Positions 8,148-15,085 of a stretch of DNA of 64,000 nt are shown in pieces; the stretch's first letter is position 1; every line of letters begins with the position of its first letter. The notes under the pieces were generated by a model. The model did no database searches, was not told the origin of the DNA, and worked only from the letters and a program-made list of their open reading frames with translations. Source of the stretch: [Muricauda] lutisoli (nom. illeg.) (GTDB lineage: Bacteria; Bacteroidota; Bacteroidia; Flavobacteriales; Flavobacteriaceae); contig NZ_JAFLND010000001.1 of the NCBI RefSeq assembly GCF_017313105.1, positions 310,001-374,000 on the forward strand, read 5' to 3'. Position numbers and translations under genes: made by a program.

Positions 8148-8603
8148 CTATAATTCCTTTACTAACTTTCCCGTAATGTCGGTAATTGCTATGCGATATA
8201 CCACTGGCATTTCTGCTTCTTGTAGCTTTCCGGAAAAATGACTTATAAAATGTGGGCGCTCTGCATTTTTACGGTCTATGGTGCGCTGTACGCCTTCCGC
8301 AAAATGCTTTAAATATTGCTTGGCAGCATCTCCCGCAAGTTCTTCAAATCTCCCGTGTACTTGTATCGACTCCCAATGACGGAATGACTCGATTCTATCG
8401 ACTTGAAAAGAGACTTTGTCGTGTTTTCTTAGAGCATTGATTCTATGTCCGTTGGAAGCAAAACATAAAATACTCTTTTCTTCCTTAAGAAAATAGTAGG
8501 TCGACGGTACCACATAAGGTTCGTTGTCGGCTATATAGGCCAAACGACCCAAATAATTGTCACTCAAGAGATGTTCACATTGTAAGGGCTCCAAATCAAT
8601 CAT
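8148..8603 (-). CDS. pyridoxamine 5'-phosphate oxidase-like flavin-binding protein
   Basis: 151-residue cytoplasmic split-barrel protein of the PNPOx/NimA-like FMN-binding family. The typical start LLSDNYLGRLAYIADNEPYVVP and the following SILCFASNGHRINALRKHDKVSFQVD are visible. Such proteins bind FMN, F420 or haem, and the reaction here is unknown. It lies 10 bp downstream of nosL, clearly inside the nos operon. That is unusual enough to suggest a role in nos physiology, perhaps as a redox or NO-related cofactor protein, but this is inferred only from position. Confidence 0.85.
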   Translation of the reverse strand: MIDLEPLQCEHLLSDNYLGRLAYIADNEPYVVPSTYYFLKEEKSILCFASNGHRINALRKHDKVSFQVDRIESFRHWESIQVHGRFEELAGDAAKQYLKHFAEGVQRTIDRKNAERPHFISHFSGKLQEAEMPVVYRIAITDITGKLVKEL

Positions 8604-8613
8604 TGTACTCGTG

Positions 8614-9048
8614 TTAAAGTTTAAACCTTTTTTTTAATTCCGTCCACGTATATAGTTTGCCGCCATTGGCATCCAAGGTATTTTGGGCGGCCTGTTCCTG
8701 CTCAAATGCACTCAAATATGCACCCATGGGACTCGGGATGTTTTCACTGATTAAATACGTGGCTTTTGTGCCGTCTACCAAAGAACCGGGCTGGTCAAAA
8801 TCGTTGACCATGAACAATGCCATGGTAGATTTGTCTTCATCCTTTAATTGGTTCATCATACACTCAATGGCATCAAAATTAAAGACCTTACCTTTTTGGG
8901 TAACCAATTGTGCTGCATGTTGTTTGTCCACAATCGTCATGCTACAGTAATGACAGCCCACATGGCCATAATCAATGGGTTTTGGTCTTATCGAACAACC
9001 TGAAGTAAGACCCAGGACCGTCAATAACATAATTATCTGTTTTTTCAT
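8614..9048 (-). CDS. nosL: NosL, copper chaperone lipoprotein
   Basis: 144 residues. A lipoprotein signal with lipobox TSGC places the lipidated Cys at 18. The metal-binding motif GCHYCSM (Cys32, Cys35, Met37) is the NosL signature, followed by the family pattern VFNFDAIECMM. NosL delivers Cu(I) to apo-NosZ in the periplasm. It is shorter than many proteobacterial NosL proteins but typical for Bacteroidota. It is 10 bp from the unnamed membrane gene upstream and from the PNPOx-like gene downstream. Confidence 0.94.
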   Translation of the reverse strand: MKKQIIMLLTVLGLTSGCSIRPKPIDYGHVGCHYCSMTIVDKQHAAQLVTQKGKVFNFDAIECMMNQLKDEDKSTMALFMVNDFDQPGSLVDGTKATYLISENIPSPMGAYLSAFEQEQAAQNTLDANGGKLYTWTELKKRFKL

Positions 9049-9058
9049 TTTGAATTAT

Positions 9059-9667
9059 TTATTGTTTTGAGTTTTTCCATCCCAGGAACCCTGCAAACAA
9101 AGTGAGCATCATCCCCACGAACATTAAATAAGCACCACTGGATGGCAATGAAGTGACATCAAAATTCAACATTTTGACATGTCCTAACAATGGCGGCTTG
9201 TAGGTCATGGGGCTACCATCAGGATTGGTCAATTTCATAATGGCATTGGGATCTAAGTTGGTACCATAGTCAATCAACCATTCATTAAAATCGTACATGC
9301 CCAAAATACCAAGTAGGGACATGAGCAGGAACCATCCAAAAAACCATTTATAGCTTACTTTATTTAGATATCCCAAAATACCGATCAACACACCGATTCC
9401 CACCATGATTCCAATGATCAAAGGGAAAGTGCCGAACTCCCACATCTCCTCAGGTTTTGGCAACGTATGCATTCCAATATAGTGGTTTAAGCCATCGATG
9501 TTCTGGATATCAAACTCGTTTACGCCTTTAAGACCACTAATGTGGATATTCAATCCCAACGGGTCAGGATATTGGGGCGCTCCCAACATGATATTCCAGA
9601 GGGGGAAAATATACAATCCCAACAGGAAGAGCGGGCCAACAATCATTACTATACTAGCCTTTTTCAT
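9059..9667 (-). CDS. nos-cluster membrane protein of unknown function
   Basis: 202 residues with four hydrophobic helices (about 5-25, 82-103, 108-126, 176-196). Between helices 1 and 2 lies an extracytoplasmic segment with PQYPDPLGLNIHISG and HYIGMHTLPKPEEMW. A second loop between helices 3 and 4 holds YDFNEWLIDYG and GHVKMLNFD. His, Met and acidic residues in the loops could bind copper, but no known motif is present. It lies between nosZ and nosL. Position and topology recall the integral membrane NosB of clade II clusters, though I do not claim homology. A terminator-like hairpin separates it from nosZ. Confidence 0.8.
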   Translation of the reverse strand: MKKASIVMIVGPLFLLGLYIFPLWNIMLGAPQYPDPLGLNIHISGLKGVNEFDIQNIDGLNHYIGMHTLPKPEEMWEFGTFPLIIGIMVGIGVLIGILGYLNKVSYKWFFGWFLLMSLLGILGMYDFNEWLIDYGTNLDPNAIMKLTNPDGSPMTYKPPLLGHVKMLNFDVTSLPSSGAYLMFVGMMLTLFAGFLGWKNSKQ

Positions 9668-9736
9668 TTTTCTAGATTTAATGGTTACAAACTGAATGTT
9701 GTTTTTTGGTCAAAGGTTGTATGTCAATTTGTAAAA

Positions 9737-9766
9737 AAGCGGGCAGGTCTTGGACACAGCCCGCTT
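9737..9766 (-). terminator. intrinsic terminator after nosZ
   Basis: Perfect 8-bp stem AAGCGGGC / GCCCGCTT with a 14-nt loop, 25 bp past the nosZ stop. On the minus strand it runs into six T. It may limit read-through from nosZ into the accessory nos genes. Confidence 0.75.
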
Positions 9767-9790
9767 GATTATAGGGTAAATCAATCCGAA

Positions 9791-11743
9791 TTATTCACCC
9801 AAAGACCATTTGAGTTCTACATTGGAATTGGCCGGGGAAACCCTAACATATCCTTGCATTTCTTGGTGCAGAGCAGAACAGAAATCGGTACAATAGAATG
9901 GCCATACCCCAACTTTTTTGGGTTCCCAAACCGAAGTTTTGGTCTGTCCGGGCATTATGAGAAGCTCAGAGGTGTTCTGTCCTATCATCGCAAAGCCGTG
10001 GGGTACATCGAAATCCTGCTCATGGTTGGTAATGTGGAAGTATACCTTATCCCCAACTTTTATGCCCTCGATATTATCCGGGGTAAAGTGACTTCGGATA
10101 GTGGACATATAAATATGCACTTCGTTTCCGTCACGAACCACCTTGGAATCAGTAGACGTTTTTACCGCATAAGGGTGTTCGTTTTCATCCAAGCGATAAA
10201 TTTTCTGCGATTTCGGCGCCAAAATCTCGGCAGGTATTCCAGCAGCATAGTGGGGCTCACCATGAGTTGGGAAATCATAGATCAATTCCATTTTGTCTCC
10301 AGAGATATCATAAATCTGAGCCGAGTGTTCCATTTCAGGTCCTGTGGGCAGATATCGGTCCTTGGTAATCTTGTTCATGGCCACGACATACTTACCGAAT
10401 GGTTTTCTGGAGTTCCCTCCAGGAATCATCAAGTGGCCTACCGAATAGTAGGTTGGTTTTCTGTCTATTACTTCCCAGGTTCCCAACTTCCATTTTACCA
10501 CCTCAGAAGAGATGAAGAACGTGGTGTAGGCATTGCCTTTTCCGTCAAATTCGGTATGTAGGGGCCCCAATCCGCCACTTTTGACCTGACCTGCCAATAC
10601 ATCCTCGAACTTAAGGATTGGAATCCCATAAGCTTCCCCATCAAATTTTTCACCTTCAATGGCAGCAATCATTTTGTCAAAGGAGTGTACGGTCAAGTCT
10701 GCGGAGAGTTTACCATTCCCGATAATGTATTGACCAGTGGGGTCCACATCACAACCATGAGGGGATTTTGGTGTCGGTAAAAAGTAAACCGCTCCAGGGA
10801 CTTTCAATGGGTCTACAGTCAAGACCTCTTTTTTCATGGTCGTTGTAGCTGTGTGGCTACCTTCATCATATAGATTGTGGGCATAGTTGGCGGGCATTTT
10901 GGTACCTCCACCATTGTTCACGTATTCCTCGATTTTCTTCCAGTTGACCGCTGCAATGAAATCCTTGTCGTTTTGTGAGGCGTTGACTTCTTGAAGTGTA
11001 TGAGCTTCTTCAGTATTATAAGTAGTGAAAAAAAACCAACCATGGGATTTACCCCTTCCAGGGTGCGAAAGATCATAGTTGAACCCTGGCATCAACAATT
11101 GGAACTTAAGGTCCATGTGACCATGTTCCGGGTCTACACTGATAAAAGACAATGATCCCTTGAAGTTACTTTTGTATTCGTTAATGGGCATGTCTCTTTG
11201 AGGGATGGGTACGGAAAAACGAGTCCCCGCCACTACATATTCGGTGTTTTCGGTAATAAAGGAGGAACTATGGTTACCGGCACTGTTGGGCACCTCTATG
11301 ATTTCCTCTGTTTCAAAGGTGCTCAAATTAATACGGGCAATTCTTGGCGTATTGTTACCGTTTATAAAGATCCATCGACCGTCCAATTCCCCATTGGTTT
11401 GGGAAATATCAGGGTGGTGGGCATCATCCCAAGGCACAAAACCATGGGAAGTGTTGAGCATGGGCTTGGTTTCTTCGGAATACCCATAGCCCGATGTTGG
11501 GAATTGGGAGAATACCGGAATCTCTTTGAACATTCTACCTGAAGGTAAACCGTAGACAGTAAGGTTACCACTATACCCACCTGATAGGAAAGCATAGTAC
11601 TCATCTTGCTCACCTGGAGCCACATATACTTTTTCGGCGGCACTAGATGAGAGCGCCCCGTTCGAACTTTGTTTTTTTTGACCACAGGAAACCAGCAGTA
11701 GGGTAGCTCCAAAGGTCATTATTAAACGATTATGGATTTTCAT
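9791..11743 (-). CDS. nosZ: nitrous-oxide reductase NosZ, clade II, lipoprotein form
   Basis: 650-residue copper enzyme that reduces N2O to N2 outside the inner membrane. The N terminus is a Sec lipoprotein signal (LLLVSC, Cys20), not a Tat signal, which marks the clade II type. An N-terminal beta-propeller carries CuZ ligands (DDAHHPD, SPHGCDVDPTG and other His). A C-terminal cupredoxin domain carries CuA, with FYCTDFCSALHQEM (Cys618, Cys622, His626, Met629). The upstream cytochrome c is a plausible electron donor. Expression probably starts at the cytochrome c promoter with its Fnr-like site. Confidence 0.97.
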   Translation of the reverse strand: MKIHNRLIMTFGATLLLVSCGQKKQSSNGALSSSAAEKVYVAPGEQDEYYAFLSGGYSGNLTVYGLPSGRMFKEIPVFSQFPTSGYGYSEETKPMLNTSHGFVPWDDAHHPDISQTNGELDGRWIFINGNNTPRIARINLSTFETEEIIEVPNSAGNHSSSFITENTEYVVAGTRFSVPIPQRDMPINEYKSNFKGSLSFISVDPEHGHMDLKFQLLMPGFNYDLSHPGRGKSHGWFFFTTYNTEEAHTLQEVNASQNDKDFIAAVNWKKIEEYVNNGGGTKMPANYAHNLYDEGSHTATTTMKKEVLTVDPLKVPGAVYFLPTPKSPHGCDVDPTGQYIIGNGKLSADLTVHSFDKMIAAIEGEKFDGEAYGIPILKFEDVLAGQVKSGGLGPLHTEFDGKGNAYTTFFISSEVVKWKLGTWEVIDRKPTYYSVGHLMIPGGNSRKPFGKYVVAMNKITKDRYLPTGPEMEHSAQIYDISGDKMELIYDFPTHGEPHYAAGIPAEILAPKSQKIYRLDENEHPYAVKTSTDSKVVRDGNEVHIYMSTIRSHFTPDNIEGIKVGDKVYFHITNHEQDFDVPHGFAMIGQNTSELLIMPGQTKTSVWEPKKVGVWPFYCTDFCSALHQEMQGYVRVSPANSNVELKWSLGE

Positions 11744-11781
11744 TGTATTAGGGTTTTTATTTATTCAATTATGATATTTTA

Positions 11782-12363
11782 TTACTGGGTAGGGGGTAGG
11801 ATTACTTTGTCCACTACATGGACGATTCCGTTTCCTGCCGGGATACTGGCAATTATTTTGGCCCCACCTATATAAACCTCACCGTCTTTTGTTTCTACGG
11901 CAACGTTTTGATCATTGGCTTGTCCCAATTTTTTGAAGTTCTTCAAAAAGTCCTTGGAATAGTTCCCTGGGGTGACATGATATTTGAGAATGTTTGCCAA
12001 GGATTCTTTGTTCTCTGGTTTTAACAGGTCCTCGACAGTACCTTCCGGGAGTGCATCAAAAGCAGCATTGGTGGGTGCAAAGACCATTAAAGGTCCAGCG
12101 TTGACCAAAACATTTTCCAATTGTGCAGCTTGCACCGCGGCCACAAGGGTCGTGTGGTCATCGGATTGTAAAGCTATCTGCAAAACATTTGGGGTAGACT
12201 CGTCATCTTCGATAAAGGCTTGTCCCTTTGTGTATTCTGAGGCAACGGTGGGTTCATTTTGACCCGTGTCCCTTGTTTCGTTTTGGGGCCCATTTTTACA
12301 GCTACTGGTTATCGTTAGCAGCGCAAAAAGACCCATCATACGGAGTTTAATGGTTGATTTCAT
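11782..12363 (-). CDS. fasciclin-domain lipoprotein in nos operon
   Basis: 193 residues. Lipobox TSSC gives a lipidated Cys22, a linker of about 40 residues follows, then one FAS1 domain at about 60-190 with the motifs TTLVAAVQAAQL, TVFAPTN-like LMVFAPTNAAFDALP, LKYHVTPG and NGIVHVVDKVILPP. FAS1 domains mediate protein-protein contacts. A copper or assembly role in N2O reduction is not shown by the sequence. It lies 5 bp after the cytochrome c gene and 38 bp before nosZ, so it should be made together with NosZ. Confidence 0.93.
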   Translation of the reverse strand: MKSTIKLRMMGLFALLTITSSCKNGPQNETRDTGQNEPTVASEYTKGQAFIEDDESTPNVLQIALQSDDHTTLVAAVQAAQLENVLVNAGPLMVFAPTNAAFDALPEGTVEDLLKPENKESLANILKYHVTPGNYSKDFLKNFKKLGQANDQNVAVETKDGEVYIGGAKIIASIPAGNGIVHVVDKVILPPTQ

Positions 12364-12368
12364 AAGGT

Positions 12369-12881
12369 TTATTCTAGGGTTCTGAAGTATTCGAGAATGG
12401 CTCTAGCTTGGTCTTCGGTCAATCCTTGGTTGGACATGGGCGACCCATTGAACTCTTTCAAAAGGTCTTTGGCAAGCGGGTCTTGTTGTACCATTTCCTG
12501 TGGGTTCAAAATCATGTTCATGACCCATTCAGGGGTTCTTCTCTCCAAAATTCCATTGGGTGGGGGACCAATGAATTTTTTACCGATTCTGTGACAGGCC
12601 AGACACATTTGGTCATAAACCTTTTTGCCATTTTCTGCCATGGATTGGTCGATTTCGGGAGTCAATTCAACGGATTTAACGGGGCCAACACCCTTAGTGG
12701 TTAGGTCCACACGTTCAGAAGCCTTGACCTGATCAGTGGTGTTGGTTACTGCTGGCTGTTCTGTTTGAACCTTTTTGCGTTGTACGCTAAATCCATCATC
12801 TTTCTTTTCTTCCTTCTTTCCACCACAACCGATCATGATCAGGGCGAAGAGTAGCGTTATACTTTTTACTGTTGCTTTCAT
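12369..12881 (-). CDS. lipoprotein c-type cytochrome, probable electron donor to NosZ
   Basis: 170 residues. Lipobox MIGC gives a lipidated Cys19, then a charged linker to about 75, then one class I cytochrome c domain. The haem motif is CLACH (Cys93, Cys96, His97) and the sixth ligand is probably Met149 in GSPMS. The domain ends EDQARAILEYFRTLE. It is anchored in the periplasm and first in the cytochrome-fasciclin-nosZ transcript, so feeding electrons to NosZ is the simplest role. Its promoter has a TACTTTTG -7 box and an Fnr-like dyad in place of a -33 TTG. Confidence 0.93.
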   Translation of the reverse strand: MKATVKSITLLFALIMIGCGGKKEEKKDDGFSVQRKKVQTEQPAVTNTTDQVKASERVDLTTKGVGPVKSVELTPEIDQSMAENGKKVYDQMCLACHRIGKKFIGPPPNGILERRTPEWVMNMILNPQEMVQQDPLAKDLLKEFNGSPMSNQGLTEDQARAILEYFRTLE

Positions 12882-12906
12882 GTGATAAATGGTTAAAATT
12901 TCGTTT

Positions 12907-12914
12907 CAAAAGTA
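12907..12914 (-). promoter_or_regulatory. -7 element of the cytochrome c-fasciclin-nosZ operon
   Basis: TACTTTTG on the minus strand, a full match to TAnnTTTG. No TTG is present at the expected -33 spacing. The activator-like dyad at 12937-12950 sits there instead, as at activator-dependent promoters. Confidence 0.6.
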
Positions 12915-12936
12915 TGTAGCCATAATCACCTATAAC

Positions 12937-12950
12937 ATGATTTTAATCAT
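12937..12950. promoter_or_regulatory. Fnr/Crp-family binding site near -40
   Basis: ATGAT-TTTA-ATCAT, a perfect 5-4-5 dyad with the Fnr core TGAT-N4-ATCA (full consensus TTGAT-N4-ATCAA). Its centre is about 33 bp from the centre of the -7 box, so about 40 bp upstream of the expected transcript start, the class II activator position. Confidence 0.7.
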
Positions 12951-12956
12951 AAAAAG

Positions 12957-12968
12957 GATAAAAATATC
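12957..12968. promoter_or_regulatory. putative Rrf2 operator in the cytochrome c / Rrf2 intergenic region
   Basis: Perfect dyad GATA-AAAA-TATC, extended by AAA/TTT outside a single mismatch. It resembles GACA-AAAA-TGTC at 4007-4018. It lies 28 bp before the second Rrf2 gene, overlaps a TATCTTTT box, and is adjacent to the Fnr-like site. Confidence 0.55.
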
Positions 12969-12996
12969 TTTTAATCTTTGACTCATATTTTTCGCC

Positions 12997-13428
12997 ATGC
13001 TTTCCAATTCATCCAAATATGCCATTAAAGGAGTACTTTATTTAGCATTGAACTCCAATAGGGACCATAAAATCATGGTAAGGGATATTTATCCTGTAGT
13101 GCATGTGCCCGAAGCTTATTTGGCTAAGCTATTACAAGAACTCTCACGGCATGGTATCATCTCTTCAACAAGAGGACCAAAAGGAGGATTTTATTTGAGT
13201 GAAGAAGATAGAAATCACACGCTACTGGAAATTGTTAAGGTTATAGATGGAGAGAATCGACTAAATTCATGTGTTATGGGTATCCGTAACTGTGATATGG
13301 ATAATCCTTGTGTTCTTCATAAACTTGTTGGAGGCAATAAGTCTAAGTTCATTAGTGTTCTTGAGAGCACAACAATTTTGGACTTGGTTGATGGAAAGCA
13401 GGACATTGAGGAGTTTTTTCCATCGTAA
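12997..13428 (+). CDS. second Rrf2 family [Fe-S] regulator, NsrR-like
   Basis: 143 residues, a paralogue of the regulator at 3525-3962. Winged helix in the first 65 residues (SNSSKYAIKGVLYLA, TRGPKGGFYL). Cluster cysteines at 92, 99 and 105 in CVMGIRNCDMDNPC have the same C-X6-C-X5-C spacing as the first copy. It is divergent from the nos operon and separated from cytochrome c by 115 bp holding an Fnr-like dyad and an Rrf2-like dyad. Probably an NO- or redox-responsive regulator of nos; the direction of control is not visible. Confidence 0.92.
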   Translation: MLSNSSKYAIKGVLYLALNSNRDHKIMVRDIYPVVHVPEAYLAKLLQELSRHGIISSTRGPKGGFYLSEEDRNHTLLEIVKVIDGENRLNSCVMGIRNCDMDNPCVLHKLVGGNKSKFISVLESTTILDLVDGKQDIEEFFPS

Positions 13429-13488
13429 ATTTTACCCTTGGATTTCATTAACCTACCTTACTAGTTTTGAACAGTTAATACATAGAAG

Positions 13489-14718
13489 TTAACTCTTTAG
13501 CTCAAGCTTTTTTTGCAAGGCTATCATGTCCTCAGATAATTTTTTATCTAATACACGAGCATAAATTTGTGTTGTGGCCAATTTGGTATGACCTAGCATT
13601 TTGGAAACCGTTTCAATAGGTACGCCATTGGATAGCGTTACCGTTGTGGCAAAGGTGTGCCTTGCCATGTGAAAGGTCAGGTTCTTTTTGATGCCCACTG
13701 CATCAGCAATCTCTTTCAAGTATAAATTGGTCTTTTCATTGGTAATCTTGGGTAATATTGTCCCTGAGTGCGTTGTGACAGGATGGTTGCTATATTTATC
13801 CAGTAATTTTTTGGCAGGTTCCAATAGGGGGACTCGAACAGAAGTTTTGGTTTTCAATCTTTTTGTGGTAATCCATCTATTGCCATCCATACCAGTAATA
13901 ATATTGGTTGCTGTCAACTCCATTATATCGGAATAGCTTATGCCGGTGTAGCAGCTAAAAACAAAAAGGTCCCTGACCCGGTCCAAACGGTCAATGGGAA
14001 ATTTATAGTTTTCCAAATTGTTCAGTTCATTGGCACTTAAAAATTCTCGCTGTTTTTGTTCAAATGTGGGCTTCCAACGTAGAAAAGGATCTTTGTCTAT
14101 CCATTCCAATTGATAAGCAAGATTGATTATTTTTCTAAGCCTTTGTAGATGCTTCATCACCGTATTATGGCTCATTGCCTTGGGATGACTCTTTGGATAA
14201 TAATTAACCAAAAACATTTCAAGATCTGAAATGAATTTATAATTGAGTTGGTTTAAATTGATGTCCGTGGTTTTGAGATTTTGCTGTAGAAACCTATTGA
14301 TGTAATTTTCGGTGACCCCAAAGTTTCGTATAGTGCCCTTGGCAAGCGTGTTTTCTATTTTTCGGTTATGGTATTCCAATAACTCCAACAGTGTTTTGGA
14401 ATTGATGCTATCACCATTGTAGATTGATTTGACCAATTGTGGGGTTATAAGGTCCCCTTTATATTTCAGGTCTTGATATATGTTAAACAATCTGGATCGG
14501 ACAAGGTTTAAATAATAGTTGATTTCCTTGGCCTCCCTTGTTTTGCCTTTTGCCTTTTTGTTTTTGATGTCCCAAAGATGAATATCGACTTTTCTTTTTA
14601 GTCCAATATTGGTTCTTTTTCCATTGATTGTTACTCTTGCGTAGAGCTCAGCACAGTTATTGGAGCTTCTTGACTTGTTGATCCAGAAGAGGATCGTGAA
14701 TGTGTGAGATGTTTTCAT
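13489..14718 (-). CDS. tyrosine recombinase / integrase, IntDOT-like
   Basis: 409-residue site-specific recombinase. Residues 1-100 are an arm-binding domain, about 105-215 the SAM-like core-binding domain, and about 225-400 the catalytic domain. Catalytic residues HMAR (His350, Arg353), LGH (His377) and Tyr386 in QIYARV are present. The first catalytic Arg, expected in the TGxR motif, is Ser261 in CYTGISYSD. The conjugative-transposon integrase IntDOT is known to carry a Ser at this position. The gene lies between the nos locus and the 3' end of tRNA-Arg, the layout of a tRNA-inserted element. TGTTGAC repeats occur upstream of it. Confidence 0.93.
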   Translation of the reverse strand: MKTSHTFTILFWINKSRSSNNCAELYARVTINGKRTNIGLKRKVDIHLWDIKNKKAKGKTREAKEINYYLNLVRSRLFNIYQDLKYKGDLITPQLVKSIYNGDSINSKTLLELLEYHNRKIENTLAKGTIRNFGVTENYINRFLQQNLKTTDINLNQLNYKFISDLEMFLVNYYPKSHPKAMSHNTVMKHLQRLRKIINLAYQLEWIDKDPFLRWKPTFEQKQREFLSANELNNLENYKFPIDRLDRVRDLFVFSCYTGISYSDIMELTATNIITGMDGNRWITTKRLKTKTSVRVPLLEPAKKLLDKYSNHPVTTHSGTILPKITNEKTNLYLKEIADAVGIKKNLTFHMARHTFATTVTLSNGVPIETVSKMLGHTKLATTQIYARVLDKKLSEDMIALQKKLELKS

Positions 14719-14794
14719 ACCTATGATTTTAGCATTAAAAAAATGTTAATGAAAAAGCCAAATCAACTGTATGTCAATGTTTTGCGAGGTTAAT

Positions 14795-14841
14795 CGTCAA
14801 CAGTGTTGACGACCTAATTTTTGTTGACCGATTTGTTGACG
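14795..14841. repeat. TGTTGAC repeats upstream of the integrase
   Basis: A 17-bp perfect palindrome CGTCAACA-G-TGTTGACG (14795-14811) is followed by two direct copies, TGTTGAC at 14822-14828 and 14834-14840, giving four copies of one heptamer within 47 bp. Position about 80-120 bp before the integrase start suits recombinase arm sites or an operator. Confidence 0.7.
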
Positions 14842-14886
14842 AATCAAAGCAAAATAAACCAAATTAAATGGTACCCTAAAAACGCC

Positions 14887-14923
14887 GAAAACCTTGCAAT
14901 CACGTAGATTTTGCAAGGTTTTC
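14887..14923 (-). terminator. hairpin terminator after tRNA-Arg
   Basis: Perfect 13-bp inverted repeat (GAAAACCTTGCAA / TTGCAAGGTTTTC) with an 11-nt loop, 24 bp past the tRNA 3' end. On the minus strand it is followed by GGCGTTTTT. Confidence 0.7.
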
Positions 14924-14947
14924 CATTATTTTGGTATTGCTACCTAG

Positions 14948-15021
14948 TGACCGCGGCAGGATTCAAACCTGCAACCTTCTGAGCCGTAATCAGATGCGCT
15001 ATTCAGTTGCGCCACGCGGCC
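14948..15021 (-). tRNA. tRNA-Arg (anticodon ACG)
   Basis: 74-nt cloverleaf without encoded CCA. The 7-bp acceptor stem GGCCGCG/CGCGGUC has one G-U pair. D stem is GCGC/GCGC, anticodon stem UCUGA/UCAGA with loop UUACGGC, variable loop AGGUU, T stem GCAGG/CCUGC with loop UUUGAAU. The usual G19-C56 tertiary pair appears replaced by A19-U56. It reads CGU codons after A34-to-inosine editing. Confidence 0.96.
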
Positions 15022-15085
15022 TTATTTAAGGGCTGCAAATATATTTCTTTTTAACTTTACCACAAAACCCTAGCATACAAAAATA

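Noticed and set aside
9542..10561. Plus-strand ORF of 339 codons across the end of nosZ
   Set aside because: It lies antisense to nosZ and the next gene, which have clear family motifs; its translation shows no domain and has a composition typical of an antisense frame.
14887..14923. 13-bp inverted repeat as an attachment site
   Set aside because: Position just past the tRNA and the following T run fit a terminator better; it was not seen repeated elsewhere in the window.
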